From positions 6,606,477 through 6,670,476 of the forward strand of contig NC_092035.1 in NCBI RefSeq assembly GCF_042242105.1: 64,000 nt of DNA, given 5' to 3'. The translations under genes and the position numbers were made by a program. Positions 13,345 through 25,193 of the stretch are shown piece by piece (the first letter of the stretch is position 1; each line of letters begins with the position of its first letter). This stretch comes from Pempheris klunzingeri (taxonomy: Eukaryota; Chordata; Actinopteri; Acropomatiformes; Pempheridae). The notes beneath the pieces are model-generated. The model did not search any database. It was not told the origin of the DNA and saw nothing but the letters and a program-made list of their open reading frames with translations.

Positions 13345-13917
13345 TACATGTCACTCGGGGTTGTTTCTTTACCTCATTGATGAGTCTTCGTTGTGCTCTT
13401 GGGGTCATGGGGTCTTGGGGCACCCACTTCTTGGAAGAGTAGCCACAGTCCCAAAGTGTCTCCATCTGTAGAGTGTTTGCCTAACTGTAGACTGGTGAAT
13501 TTCTAAAGTCTTTGAAATCACTTTGTAACCCTTTCCAGCTTTATGTAAATCAACAATTCTTGATTGTAGATCCTCTGACAGCTCTTTTTGGCGAGGCATG
13601 GCTCACATAAGCGTATTGTTCTCGCGCGGAGCAAACTCAAAGTTTGAGTGTTTAAGTTAGCTCTAGTTCACACCTGACTCCAATTAGCTTTTTTGAGGTA
13701 ATTAACTCAAAGGGTTCACATAGTTTTTCCACTAGCATTATGAGGTTTTTATGGTTGTTCTTAATGAAGACATGAAAGATCAGAATTTATTATTATTGTT
13801 GTTATTATTTTAGGCACATTATATTTGACTTAGATTACAATCAGATCACATTTTATGGCAAATTAATGCAGAAAACCATGAAATTCCAAAAGGTTCACAT
13901 ACTTTTTCTTGCCACTG
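13345..13917 (-). mobile_element. Truncated Tc1/mariner element with transposase remnant
   Basis: On the minus strand, a Tc1-type terminal end (cagtggcaagaaaaagtatg) begins at a TA near 13917. An open frame at 13599-13405 starts MPRQKELSEDLQSRIVDLHK and continues into the paired helix-turn-helix DNA-binding region of Tc1 transposases. The frame then breaks: a frameshift near 13405 separates it from the continuation (MTPRAQRRLINEVKKQPR), and homology stops near 13345. The catalytic DDE domain and the second terminal repeat are absent. The copy is therefore dead and 3'-truncated. Confidence 0.85.
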
Positions 13918-15102
13918 TATATTGTTTGTTGTTAAAGATGGAATAAAGTGTTCAAAGGTGCGACTGAGTCACAGCCTCAGTTTGTACAGAGCCACGATGG
14001 AATGAGGACAGGACAGGACTTGCAGGAAACTTGTCTGTGGGCACCGCCTCGTGTGGATCCACACCGATGACGTCATGAAACACCATTAGTGTCTCAGACG
14101 GTCCTTTTTGCCTGAAACGTTAACAGCGGGCAGACTGGACTTCCATACACCCCCACACTGATACATAGCAGCTACTGTCCCCCCCACTGAATCAGGAGTG
14201 TGGTCACAGAGACGACATCTATGTTCCTCTGATGAAGTGCCCCCACAGATCTCTGGTTAAGACTCTGCATGCAAAGCTCATCCCCTCCGTCAGGATGAAG
14301 TCTGTTCCACAGCCCTGCTGTGTGTGATGTCAGACCCCATGACTTCCTGTGCTGCAAACCTTTCTCATGGGACGTGCACATAAAGCCCTGTGTAAACCTC
14401 AGCTCTGCAGCCCCCCCCCTCTCCTGATGGCTGTCTGATGTCCAGGGGGGTCCGTCACTCTGTTTTACCCTCCAAACGTGTATAAAGTATGAGCAGTGAG
14501 CTGGCCTGTCCTCACAGCAGATTACAGACACAAGGCTAAGAGGCTTTAGTGTCAGCTGTGTGTGTCTGTGTGTGTGTGTCTCTGTGTGTGTGTGTGTGTG
14601 GGGGGGGCTTACCTGTAGCAACCTGTCACATCTCATCTGTTTCCACATTCAGAGGGACTGAAACACAACGTGTCTGTCTGCTGGATCACAGTACACACTG
14701 TGTATACAATATGCACATACATGAAGTACCTGCTGTGTATAGTATATATAGTACATGCAGTATACAGAGTATATGAAAGGAAAGAAAACTAAAGACTAAC
14801 TGCAGCCTGTTGTTCAGGACAGGTGGTGATCACTGATCCTAGACCAGCGATCTGATGTAGAATCCTGCACTGTCCCTGAAGAGATCTGACCTCCTTTGAT
14901 CCACAGCGCTGTACATCCAGTGACGACATGTCAAAGTTAAGAGGCACTACATCCACACCTGATCTGCTCACAGAAACTCATGTGGATAAGAGCAGACATT
15001 GTTCAGGTCCAATGGAAGGAGAAAAGATATGCTCCAGTCTTAAGATACTGATTATGAACAACAGCACATCTGTGTGCTCTAACTGTTTCCTGCCCTGTAA
15101 AT
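13918..15102. other. Intergenic DNA
   Basis: No gene recognised. It includes a TG-rich microsatellite with a G run at about 14556-14608 and TATA-like AT dinucleotide patches near 14735-14775. Open frames are low complexity or lack splice context. Confidence 0.5.
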
Positions 15103-15336
15103 GCTAAATGCTCTGTATCATCTGTCATTTCAACCACTCAGAGCTCTTTTACATCACATCCTCATTCACGCATCATCCATTCAGGAGGAATCTAAGCAGG
15201 AGGAGACTGTTCTTTCACACACATTCACACACTGAAGCTGCTTCAGGAGCAGGTTGGTGTCTTGCCCAAGAACACTTCAACATGTTGACCTTCTGATCGA
15301 GGGACGACCCACTCTACCGCTGAGCCACAGCTCTGA
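15103..15336 (+). repeat. SINE-like teleost repeat, copy 1
   Basis: Nearly the same sequence as 34845-35075: 'atttcaaccactcagagctc' through 'acacattcacacactgaagc', then the 'gtcttgcccaagaacacttc' block, ending in 'taccgctgagccacagctct'. The copy ends within a few bases of the stop codon of the neighbouring minus-strand gene. Confidence 0.8.
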
Positions 15337-15338
15337 TC

Positions 15339-16514
15339 TCACCCAAACAAGTGGGTCTTGGGTCTGGACTTTAAGGAGCCCTCTGGGTCCTCTGGGTCAC
15401 GGAACGATGTGCTGTGGACTATCTGTGACGTCCTCTCACGAAGTCTCTGCAGTTTGGGTTTCAACCTGCTGAGCGAGGACTTCCTCCTCAGGGGCTTCTC
15501 TCTGGGGCCGTCCGCCCCCTCCTCACAGTCACAGCTTCCGGGGTTGAGCAGCCTGCGGGGCCTCAGGTTAGACTGGAGAACCTTGGAGAACCTCCAGCGG
15601 CCTCCATCCCTGTGGTCTGCTCCCTCTGGGTCAGAACGCTCGTATGCTCCTATGATGTCCTGTATGTCCACACTCACACTGTCGGTGAGGTACTGGCAGG
15701 CCTTCCTCCCGCTGTAGTCTCTCATCTCCACGTCAGCGCTGTAGGCCCCCACCAGCAGCTTCACCACCTCCATGTGGTCGTGCATGGCAGCTACGTGCAG
15801 CGGCGTGTAGCCCGTGTTGGAGCGAACATCGACACTGATGGGAATGTTGTGCTGTTTGGAAAAGTTGATGATGAGTGCGATCAGCTCAGGCTTGCCGTGC
15901 TTGGCCGCCCAGTGCAGGCAGGTGAAGCCAGTGACGAAGTCCTTCCTCAGGACCAGGCTGGGCTCAGCGCTCAGGAGGGGGCACAAGCTGTCCCACTCCC
16001 CATCTGAAGCACACATCATCCACTCATGCTCCAGCGGGTCCAGGGTGGCTGAGGTCCTGTCATCATCCAGGTTGTAGGAGACCAGCGAGGCAGAGTCGCT
16101 GTCACTCCTGGAGGACAGGTGACCCGAGCTGCAGAACACCATGCTGCGCCTCACCTGGGGGGAGCTGTTCATCATGACCTCTATGAAGTGCTTGCGGCTG
16201 CCTTTTGGGGTGCCGTTTCCATCACTCCCAGACAAACTGTGCGTATCCAGACGCTCCTCGCCCCCCCTGTCATCTGACTGCAGCTGTGTGGGTCTGTGGC
16301 CACCCATCACACCCACCTGCTCCGTGTCCTTCGGGCCCTCTGGGACCAGAGCCTGTGTGTGTGTGTGAGCAGGCTCCGGCAGAGAGAACATGGATCCCTC
16401 TGCTGGCAGAGGCGAAGCTTCGATCACTGTGATTTGTGGTATGTGAGGCTCTGCTCCCAGCCGGCTCCTCCTGGACTCCCTGAGCTCTCTCCGGAAGCTC
16501 TGCCTGTTCCCCAT
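15339..16514 (-). CDS. SOWAH-family ankyrin repeat protein
   Basis: A single uninterrupted frame of 391 aa, consistent with the intronless SOWAHA/C/D genes. The conserved core runs from LDPLEHEWMMCASDGEWDSL (159-178) through KDFVTGFTCLHWAAKHG to two ankyrin repeats at about 196-270, ending in VVKLLVGAYSADVEMRDYSG. A short SSPQVRRSM motif (about 118-125) precedes the core, and the C-terminus is basic. The N-terminal SOWAH domain of SOWAHA/B/C is not present. Instead the protein starts MGNRQSFRRELRESRRSR, which fits an N-myristoylation consensus (Gly2, Ser6) followed by Arg clusters; membrane association is my inference. The function of the family is poorly known. Closest to SOWAHC/SOWAHD; I do not assign a symbol. 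Confidence 0.85.
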   Translation of the reverse strand: MGNRQSFRRELRESRRSRLGAEPHIPQITVIEASPLPAEGSMFSLPEPAHTHTQALVPEGPKDTEQVGVMGGHRPTQLQSDDRGGEERLDTHSLSGSDGNGTPKGSRKHFIEVMMNSSPQVRRSMVFCSSGHLSSRSDSDSASLVSYNLDDDRTSATLDPLEHEWMMCASDGEWDSLCPLLSAEPSLVLRKDFVTGFTCLHWAAKHGKPELIALIINFSKQHNIPISVDVRSNTGYTPLHVAAMHDHMEVVKLLVGAYSADVEMRDYSGRKACQYLTDSVSVDIQDIIGAYERSDPEGADHRDGGRWRFSKVLQSNLRPRRLLNPGSCDCEEGADGPREKPLRRKSSLSRLKPKLQRLRERTSQIVHSTSFRDPEDPEGSLKSRPKTHLFG

Positions 16515-16849
16515 CTCACCCTCGGCTGGACACCCAGTCCTGTCGTCTGTCCTGTCTGTCCCACACTGACAGCGGGAGAGAAAACATGCGGAACTCTCAC
16601 CTGGCTGCTGTCACTTCCGTAACCTGAGCCGCCAGGTAGCGTCTGCTGCTGCGCCCCGCCCCCCGGCACGAGGTCAGGCCTCATCCTGTGCGTCATCACC
16701 TCTAACCTGTCCTCACTGTACCGGGTCCGGGTCAGGACCAGGACCAGGAACAGGAGCTGGTTCCTAACTGGGCCTGGTTCCGTTTCTTCGGAAGTCTCGT
16801 GTCGGACAGTGGAGCCTCAGGCAGACATATTTAACTCTCAAACAAAATG

Positions 16850-16875
16850 TTGTCCCCCCCCCCCCCCCCAGCTCT
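16850..16875 (+). repeat. Poly-C tract
   Basis: A run of about 16 C in the spacer between the SOWAH-family gene and cep70. Similar C runs occur near 17700 and 58109. They are simple sequence that may contain length errors. Confidence 0.8.
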
Positions 16876-17212
16876 CCAACAGTCACAATCACGTGGACCC
16901 CCCCCTCCGAGTTCAACATGTAATTCATTCATGAAAACACAAGATATTACATCATGTAGAATAACCAGAGAGCATGCCATGTAATATAATAATGCTGTAA
17001 TAATAATAATAGTATAATAATAATGAGTCTGATGTCTGATGTCATTGTAGCACCTTCATCTGATCAGTGGGAAGAAGCAGGTGAACACTGAATTCTCTGG
17101 AGGTAGTTCCAGCTAAGCCCCACAGTGAGAGCACGTGAAGGCCTGGGCCCACAGCGTGCTCCTGTCCTAGTGGTTCAGGCTCCAGCACTGAAGCACACTT
17201 TCACTCTGGAGC

Positions 17213-17241
17213 ATTTATTTAGCAAGTATTCACTTTTTATT
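17213..17241 (-). terminator. cep70: cep70 polyadenylation signals
   Basis: Plus-strand TTTATT at about 17213 and 17236 reads AATAAA on the minus strand, 60-90 bases after the cep70 stop codon. This implies a very short 3' UTR. Confidence 0.6.
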
Positions 17242-17300
17242 AAAAAGCACAGATCACACTCCACAGTCATCATGCTGAACAAGCACGGCTCTCAGCTCGG

Positions 17301-18735
17301 TCAGGACGCCACTTCTTTCAAAGACGTCAGCGCTGGAAGGATGTCATCAAGGCGACTCACTCCTAAAACACACACACATATCAATAAGTCTGACTTATTT
17401 CAGGAAATTCAGTTTCATAAAGTAAGTGTTTCTAAGTAAGTGACCACAGAAATGGCTCCAGACCAACGTGGTCCTGGTAAAGGGAGTCATGAGGTCCAGG
17501 TGTGAAAGTGTTCCCACCTTATGGCGGCCGCTCTGTTAGATCAAGCGACAACCACCAGAAGATGGTAATGCTCTCGTCTGTCTTGTTGAATGTGATCACG
17601 TCTTAGTCATCACATGGTCACAACCGAGTAGGCTTTATGAAACAGACTGATCCCAGTTTAGTTTGCTAGACTCATTAAAGATGGCTTCAGACAGTAAGCC
17701 CCCCCCCCCCCATCTGAGTCTGCTGGATGAAACACACCTCTGAGGCTATAAACAAGTCATTTGCAACAGATTTTTGACTCTCAATCTCTACGACAAGGCC
17801 TTTCTGGACTGGACGTACACTCATCTGTCACATGTGGTGCTCTGATGAAGACCTTAGAACCAGGAGTACGATGCAGCTGGCATGGTGTGTGTGTGTGTGT
17901 GTGTGTGCTGTCACGTGTACCCAGAGTGTGCAGGATGTCTGTGATGAGGCCGTGGAAAGCAGGGAAGAACTCCTCATGCTGCCTCACTTTGACAATGACA
18001 CTGGAAAACAGAAGCATTGGGGTTACTCAAGCCCTGAGCGTCACTGGCCTCCAGCCGGCTCATATTCCAAACAATAGGGGTGAACCTGTCGATGTCAGCA
18101 TCTCCCAGCAGAGTCTGGAGTCCAGGCGTGCCTTCAGTGGACGAGACCAGTCTGGCCACGTGGTTCACAAGCTGAGCGGGAGGAGCCCTGCTGTCTGACA
18201 CAAAACCACAGCACTGTCACTTCATGTCATAGCCCAGACTGACTTAACAGCACAGAGTCTTCTAGCAGGAGGTTACCTAGCTCCAGGACGTCTCGGAGGT
18301 TCCTCATGGTGTTGGTCATCTCTCCCAGCCTGGTGTAGACCTCGTTCATACGTGGGTACACTCCGCTGAGGGAGCTCACGTCAAACAGCCTCTGGAAGTG
18401 AGACACCATGGAGCCCAGAGTGTGTGGAGTGGGGCTCCTGAGCACCTGGCAGGACCAACAACAGCACCCAAACACACGTTTAAAAGGAGAGCTTTCCCAG
18501 GAGACGACCCAGTCCTGGACCTGGATGACTCCGAGGACCAGCAGCCTGAACAGGCGGTGTGGCCTCAAGCAGTGTTGTACCTTGCCATCATCTGTCGAGG
18601 TGTTCTCCAGCATGCTGTCCACCAGCAGCATCATGTCCTCCACCTTCACAGCGTCTGCAGCACCTTGGCCACCATCACACGGCTGCCAGGGCATCAGTCT
18701 GGCAGCCAGTTTATGTAAACCCTGCTGCAGATCCT

Positions 18736-18767
<32 letters not shown>

Positions 18768-20424
18768 GATTGTCTTCAGTTAAAAGGGTGATTCAGGATG
18801 GACTTGGGCACTTCAAACTGTAACAGCATTACTTCCTGCTGCAGGCAGGTGGTGTTTACCTTCAGCAGGTGGAGCTGCTGGGCCCAGACCTCCAGGGTGG
18901 GGAGGAGGGAGTGAAACTGAGCCTGCTGTGAGCCAACACAGGAGGGTTTCTGTCTGTGCAGACCTAACGGAGCACTGGACCCGGTCACAGCAGTGCTGAT
19001 CTCATTCAACAGCTGGCATTCAGGGGAAGACATTTTAAAGAAAAACCCTGCTAATCAGATTTCACAACACAACAAGGACTGAAGCACAGAGGAACGAAGG
19101 CAGCACATATTGAGCTGAAAAGCTATCAGGCCTCGTGGAATCACGGCGTGCTTACATGGCGATAGTGGGCACACACAGCAGCTCGCTCACTGATGCTCTC
19201 ACTCGTCTCACTTGTGTCGCCCTCAGCAGGCCACCTGTAAACACAGTTAGTACTGGGAGTGGGTGCTGTGTTCCTGACAGGGTGACCTCAGAGACCTGAC
19301 CTGGGACTGGGGACACACTGTCACACTCTACAAGCAGGTGGATGTCACATGATGCGTGATGATGATGTGTACGGACTGTTTGACTGACAGTGGATCTTCA
19401 TCTCAGAGAGTCTACAGGACTCACAGCCACCACTAGCTGACTAAAGGCTCCCCGTGTCCTGCTGATGCTCCTTCCCTGCAAGCAGAGCTCACCTCACCTG
19501 GCTCACCATTGGGGCCAAAACAAACCAAAGGAGCAGACACACAGGCACACGTCCCCCATCAGAAGACACTTCCTCGTCTAACGGGGTTAACATGGTGCAC
19601 ACAAGCACACTTCAAGGCCCCATCCGATACACTGTCTCATCCCAGTGTGGGTGGTGTGAGCAGCGGGGGCCTCAGTGGTCTCCTACCTTGTGCTGTGGTG
19701 TTTGCTGAAGCCCTCCAAACGGTGCAGTTTGTGCTTGCAGGACTTGACTTCTCTTAGTGTGGGCCTGCACAGAGGAGCAGTCAGCATCAGTGCCCACATG
19801 GCAGCGCGCTTTAGTTTTAAGCTGCATCAGCACACACCTGCTTTCCAGCTCTTGCTTCAGACGCTCCACCTCCCTCTTTAGCTCCTCTATATGACTTTTA
19901 CTCTCCCTCTGCTGCTCCTGGAACGCCTGGGGGGGAATGCAGGGGTGTTAGCTACTGCAGCAGGGGACAGTCATCTGAAAATGAACGAACGCTCATCAGG
20001 TTACCTTGAGAATGGTTCTGAAAGATGGAGTAACACTGCTGGGGGCCTCCTTGACTTGTGTCTGAGGAGCCATTGGAGATGCTTGTGGTCGTCCTCTGAC
20101 AGATCTGAGGTGAGATGAAGAGCTTAGTACAAGCAGAGGAGACTGTGTTCACTGTACGCTCTGCTCTACACACATACTGTGTGCCTAACATTAAAGGAAC
20201 AGTCCAAAACTGGGCTGATGTGCTTGGCTGTTGTCAAACCCAGCTCTCGATGAGGTCAGAGTGTGTGCACATCCAGCAGGGGGGTGTCCATGTGTCTCTT
20301 TTTGCTTTTTAACACAAACAAATGTTTCCCCTTTGGACATGACTTATTTCAGAGCCCTGACAGGGTGAAACTATGCTACTCCTAAAGAAGAAAAATTACA
20401 CTAAGGGTATCACGTCAGGTGTGT

Positions 20425-20456
<32 letters not shown>

Positions 20457-22991
20457 TGGGGGAGGGAAACAAAGCAAAAACGGAATGAAACTGAAATGAT
20501 TAAAGAGGCACTGGATTATTTACATGCTAGCACTTTGAGATGTGCTAATGTAAAGTGCACTACAAATAAAATGCATCATTATTATTAGCAACTGTATATT
20601 TTTTAGATGATTTTTTTTCTTTAAATATCACGTAATCAACACATGCACAACGATACCTTGCTGGACTGTCACCCCCCAGGCTGGGGGTCTGTGCTCTAGT
20701 ATACTAGTCACCAACACATCCCAGAGTCTCCCTGACAGACAGCATTCACTCGTTCCATTTTCAGCACACAGTAATGAGTGTTTAAAGTCAGAATGGATTT
20801 CACAGAGCATGCTGCTCTCTGTGCTTTATCCATGCACTAAGGAGACACTGCATTATCCTTTGAAGTGTGTCAGCGGTCAGTAAGAAGACACACGTCGCAT
20901 GTTACCTGAGCTCTTCCAGCAGCTGAGTCATTCTAGTTTCATAGAAGTCGATGACAGCCAGCACCCTGCAGACACAAGCAGCAGTCAGCAGACACACGAC
21001 TCAGACCACGGTCATTCATGTTATTTCACTTCCTTTGGTCCAGAAGACCAAAGGAGCCTCTGTCAGTCAGACAGCTTCTCACTGCTGCTCGGCTGCATAG
21101 CTCTGCCGGCCCACTTGGTTGCAGATGTGCTGGAACGTCTGATTCTGACGAGCCAAACGTCGCTCTTCTTCTTTGATGGTGAAATAAAGCTTCCTCTGAA
21201 ACTGAGCTGCTTCCTCCCTCTGCAGAGACAGCTTCTGCTCCAGAGCCTCACAGCGTTTCTACACACAAACAACAGATTGGATGCTGATCATTATATTCAC
21301 CATCTATCAGCGTAACAAACCGATTCAGCGCTCAGCGTCCTCCTGACAAACACACTGTTATCCAGGCTGACTTTTTAAAGCTATGCAATCCTTAAACATT
21401 TAGAAAACGAGGTCATGGATGAGCGGAGAAAGCTTACTGTGGGGGTGTGCTGACATACCAGTGCTTCCTGTTTCTCCTGCTGCAGCTGCTGTGTGTGGTT
21501 GTGCTGTTGGACGGCCTTGCCGAGGCAGCGGTCCTCCAGGTCCTGGACTCTGATCTTCACCACATCCAGCAGCCCCTCCAGCTCCGTGGCCCTCTCAGAC
21601 TGCTGCGCCGCTCGACTCATGTGCTCACCAGCCTCCTCTCTACACACACAAAAGGTTCATTCTCGCAGTGCTTCATTCCTCTCATGGGGGCTTATGGGGT
21701 CCAAGCATGCTACATTTGAAGGAAGGGAAAGGTTCAGGACCGCTCACCAAAAGTCATCCAGGATTTGGATGGTCACATGTGTGTAGGAGGAGTGTCAGTC
21801 ACTCATCTGATGCTGATGAGATTAGATGACAGGAGGACAGGTGGTCCACACACACTGCACATACATTATTAAACAGGTACAGAGGCATAATGGCCACAGT
21901 GAGACAGACTGCAGGCATGTGGACACTGACAGACGCTCAGCTGGGCCTCTCCAGGGCAGGAGGAAGCCTCCTCTGATGGATGTCACTAAGTGATAGACAG
22001 GATGACTATACTGAAGCCTTGATGCTGCTATTAAACTTCATCACAGTTTGACTGAGCATATCTCAGAATGTCAGGTTATCCAGGAGATAGTTGTGATAAT
22101 GATGCAACAACACATCCAGAAATAAAAGATATACTATATTTCCAGGAACTGTACAGTGACATCACTGAGGTGGTTAAGCATAGATCCACAGAACGTGTGA
22201 AACCACACTAGTGTCTTATTGCTGTGGCAGTAAACTAATATACCTGCAAAAGCTTCTCTGTTGGCATCAAAACCCACATTTATAAAGGGAATGAGTGACT
22301 GCTTCATTGCTCGACTTACTTAAGTTGGTTGTTGGACTTGATGAGCTCCTGGATGAGGGTCTGTCTTCTCTCGGAGTCTGTGAGCATCGTCCTCAGAGTC
22401 ATCCTTATCTCTCCAGCTGACTTCTTGTCCAGCAGAACCAAATCTAAGAACACACGGACAGTCAGAGGCTTCACTGATGACGACTGTTCATATTTTATCA
22501 AGAAACTGGGACCACTAACTCTTACCTGAAAGGTTCTTATTCTCTGTGGGATCTGCAAAACACACTGGCTTAAAGCCATGATGCTGCAGAAGTTTATTCA
22601 CACCATCCCATTCTACCTGCTCCTGCTGCAGCACAGACAAACAACCAGTGAGAAAAAGGCAGAATGGAGGTCCAACAAACATCAGACCAATGTTGGAGAG
22701 ACTGGAGGTCTACCTGGAACTGCCTGCAAGTCCACAGATAAACATAGGTCTTATTTCTTGATTGGGAAAAATGAGCCCTCCTGCTGTCCGTATCCATTCT
22801 AGAAAGTTGTGCACTCGGTGCAAACGTAGCTCCCTCACAGCATCACTAACCTGTGCACGACTTGAGTGGCTCCTCAATGAGTTGCTCACTCTGATCAGGC
22901 TCAGCTTAGAGGAGCTGCCCCTACTGCACCACAGCAACGAATGAAACACACACACCACACCACACCCCCCCCACCACCACCACACATACAC

Positions 22992-23031
<40 letters not shown>

Positions 23032-23059
23032 TTTCTTCTTGTTGACTCACCTGCTCCAT
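17301..23059 (-). CDS. cep70: Centrosomal protein of 70 kDa
   Basis: Coding exons in transcript order: 23059-23051, 22625-22526, 22443-22320, 21639-21459, 21258-21083, 20965-20906, 20104-20005, 19926-19838, 19764-19687, 19234-19156, 19012-18860, 18733-18581, 18445-18277, 18194-18086, 18000-17921 and 17362-17301. All phases agree and give 573 aa, against about 597 in human. Recognisable blocks are VEWDGVNKLLQHHGFKPV near the N-terminus, then IQELIKSNNQLK, then heptad-rich coiled coils (about 75-330). The conserved C-terminal half has VEDMMLLVDSMLE, VSHFQRLFDVSSLSGVYPRM, NEVYTRLGEM and HEEFFPAF. CEP70 localises to the centrosome, binds gamma-tubulin and promotes microtubule organisation and ciliogenesis. 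The first coding exon holds only three codons (MEQ). The gene is compact, with a CRE/CCAAT promoter upstream. Confidence 0.94.
20421..20457 (+). repeat. TG microsatellite in a cep70 intron
   Basis: A TG run in the intron between the exons at 20906-20965 and 20005-20104. Comparable CA/TG arrays lie in other cep70 introns (about 17885-17907, 18737-18762 and 22980-23030). Confidence 0.85.
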
Positions 23060-23639
23060 CGTTCCACTCTGCTGCAAGAAATAAAACCATATATATGTTA
23101 GTCTTCAGAGAGATAAAGTAAGCTTTACCTTAAGTATCTTCCTCACAATGACCGAATGGACGCAGAACTCTATTCAAAAATCTGTCCATTTAAAGCTCCT
23201 GAGCTGTTGGCAACAACACACATCTACAAACTAAGGAAATAATATCGTGTAGGAACGATGAGGTGATTCTGGTGAATTCGGCGAACAAGGGACCAACTTT
23301 TAAATTCCTTTAAATAACAAAAAACTGCCACATTTTGATCATCAAGCTCCCTGCACATGAACACAAATGTCCACAAACAGTTTTATACATGAGGTCATCA
23401 TTAGCTCTGAACGTTAGGCTGATACTCTGCACAGCTCGGTTAGCTTGTGATGCTAACAAGTCAGCTGGGACTGGTTGCTGTTAGCAACGTGAAACATACA
23501 GTATTGATTACCAGGTAAGTTACCAGTTGTGAGGGTGGCTGTGCTCAGCTGGCGAGTTTTCCGATACAGTAAAAGTGCAGAGAGTTTAAGTAAGTTACTA
23601 TTTAGTCCCCATTTACTTCACCGTCCGCCTCTTCCGCCT

Positions 23640-23700
23640 TTCAAACAAGGGCGCCCTGACGTCATCGTAGCGAACCAATAGGAAGGGGCTGCCCTTTCTT
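23640..23700 (-). promoter_or_regulatory. cep70: cep70 promoter with consensus CRE and CCAAT box
   Basis: A palindromic consensus CRE (TGACGTCA) lies at 23657-23664 and a CCAAT box (23675-23679) sits eleven bases away, in a GC-richer patch about 600 bp upstream of the cep70 start codon. No gene is seen leaving in the plus direction nearby, so the element is assigned to cep70. The exact start site is unknown. Confidence 0.5.
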
Positions 23701-24407
23701 TTTGACGAGTGACTGTCCTGCGGTCAGTTATTATGAGCATGTGGTGGTGAGCAGGTCAGAGGTCAGCAGCTGTTCACATTCAGTCCCAGGAGGTTTACAG
23801 CACAAAGAAGACTAAATCTTAAAGGACAAGATGTTTTTGGGACTCTGGGGACTTAACATGTACGTTTGTTTCAGATAGGTGCTGCATCACTCATTCATTT
23901 GACTGCACTGCATGCACCTCTGCAAGAATATGTTTAAGACTATGTCTGATGGAAGCAGACTTCTTACAGCTGCCTCAAAGCTCAGAGAATCACCAAATAT
24001 AAAAAATAGCACTTTGGAAAATGGTTGGCAATGTGAAATATTACGTTTCACATACGCTTTTATTTACGCGTTTATCCTGCACATGTGATTACCATGTAAA
24101 ACATGTATGACATGATGCTGTCAGTGCACATATAAAGTATTAGGTCTAAGTGCTGGAACCAGCCTATGAACTTCCCTCCATAATGTAAGTTGCACCACAG
24201 AATGTCACTCCCCCACACTGCTAAAGCCCCCAAAGCAGCAGAAAAACAACAACTGAAATGCTGAGTAGATTGTGAATGTACTCTCCTCTGTGCTCTGGAG
24301 GAGCCAGCAGGTCCCACTGACACTCTGCTGTAGTACACATTCACAACCACAAGATGGCACACATGTCCCAGCACTTCTCCACAGAGCACCAGTCTGCTCT
24401 AAACCAG

Positions 24408-24462
<55 letters not shown>

Positions 24463-24985
24463 GCACCAGTAGTCATGCCATCATCAATCAGTCATCAATC
24501 AATGTCATCCGCTCACTTCAGGAGCTCGGCGGACTGGTGGCTGAGGGGAAGAGGTGTTTTCCCAGCTTCATGTGTTTCCTCCCATTAGACAGGAAGTCTG
24601 GGATCCACCTGCAGGTGGGCTCAGACACCCTCATCTGCAGGACAGTCGGGATGCACCAACTCAGACAGACCCACCTAAACAGTTCAGAAAAAGAGGACAT
24701 AACAGGAGAAGCTACTGTAGCTTGTCAGCTGTTGGTTTTCAGTTGGTTTTGACCATGTAAACTTATTATCCTGATAGCGAGCTATTGAGCTTGGTAACAT
24801 TTAACGCTGGCTCAGAGGGTCTCTCCCAGAGTTTATCTGTTCCCTTCATTCACACCAAAGAGCCTATTACCATGTAGAACCCATGAGAGTAGGTCTGAAC
24901 GTGATCCGTGCTCACAGCTGCAGTAACAAATGACCAGTACAGTTTCAACTGAGCTTTAACATGCAGAGCCTCGCGTAATGGTCCT
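23700..24985. other. Intergenic DNA
   Basis: No exon or RNA gene recognised. It contains a long CA microsatellite (24409-24460) and otherwise ordinary sequence. Confidence 0.5.
24409..24460 (+). repeat. CA microsatellite
   Basis: About 26 perfect CA units. Poly-Thr/His and Cys/Val frames across it are artefacts. Confidence 0.95.
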
Positions 24986-24989
24986 TTAA

Positions 24990-25193
24990 CCCTAGAACAC
25001 TAACGTCGGGTGATGCAGTTGTCAGTGATGTAGGGAGACTGGACCTTCACCGGATAAGGCTCACATGTCCCAGGAACAGGTGGCCCGAAGAATAACAGTT
25101 CTGACAACTGACAACTGTGTGAATGATAAAAAATAATGGAGCTGGGAACCACAATCATGTGGGTGAAAATCACCTGACGTTAGTGTTCTAGGG
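24990..25193. mobile_element. piggyBac-type MITE (204 bp) with TTAA target duplication
   Basis: The element begins CCCTAGAACACTAACGTC and ends with the inverse complement; about 24 of 25 terminal positions match. It is flanked on both sides by TTAA (24986-24989 and 25194-25197). CCCTAGAA-type ends plus a TTAA duplication are diagnostic of the piggyBac superfamily. The interior has no coding potential, so it is a non-autonomous deletion derivative. Confidence 0.9.

Noticed and set aside
15358..16622. Plus-strand frames of 75-131 codons opposite the SOWAH-family gene
   Set aside because: GC-rich antisense shadows of a clearly conserved minus-strand protein.
22844..22920. Candidate extra cep70 exon on the minus strand
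   Set aside because: An in-frame peptide (LSLIRVSNSLRSHSSRAQ) ends near a possible donor, but the only phase-compatible acceptor is weak and the direct join 23051 to 22625 already gives a good frame and family match.
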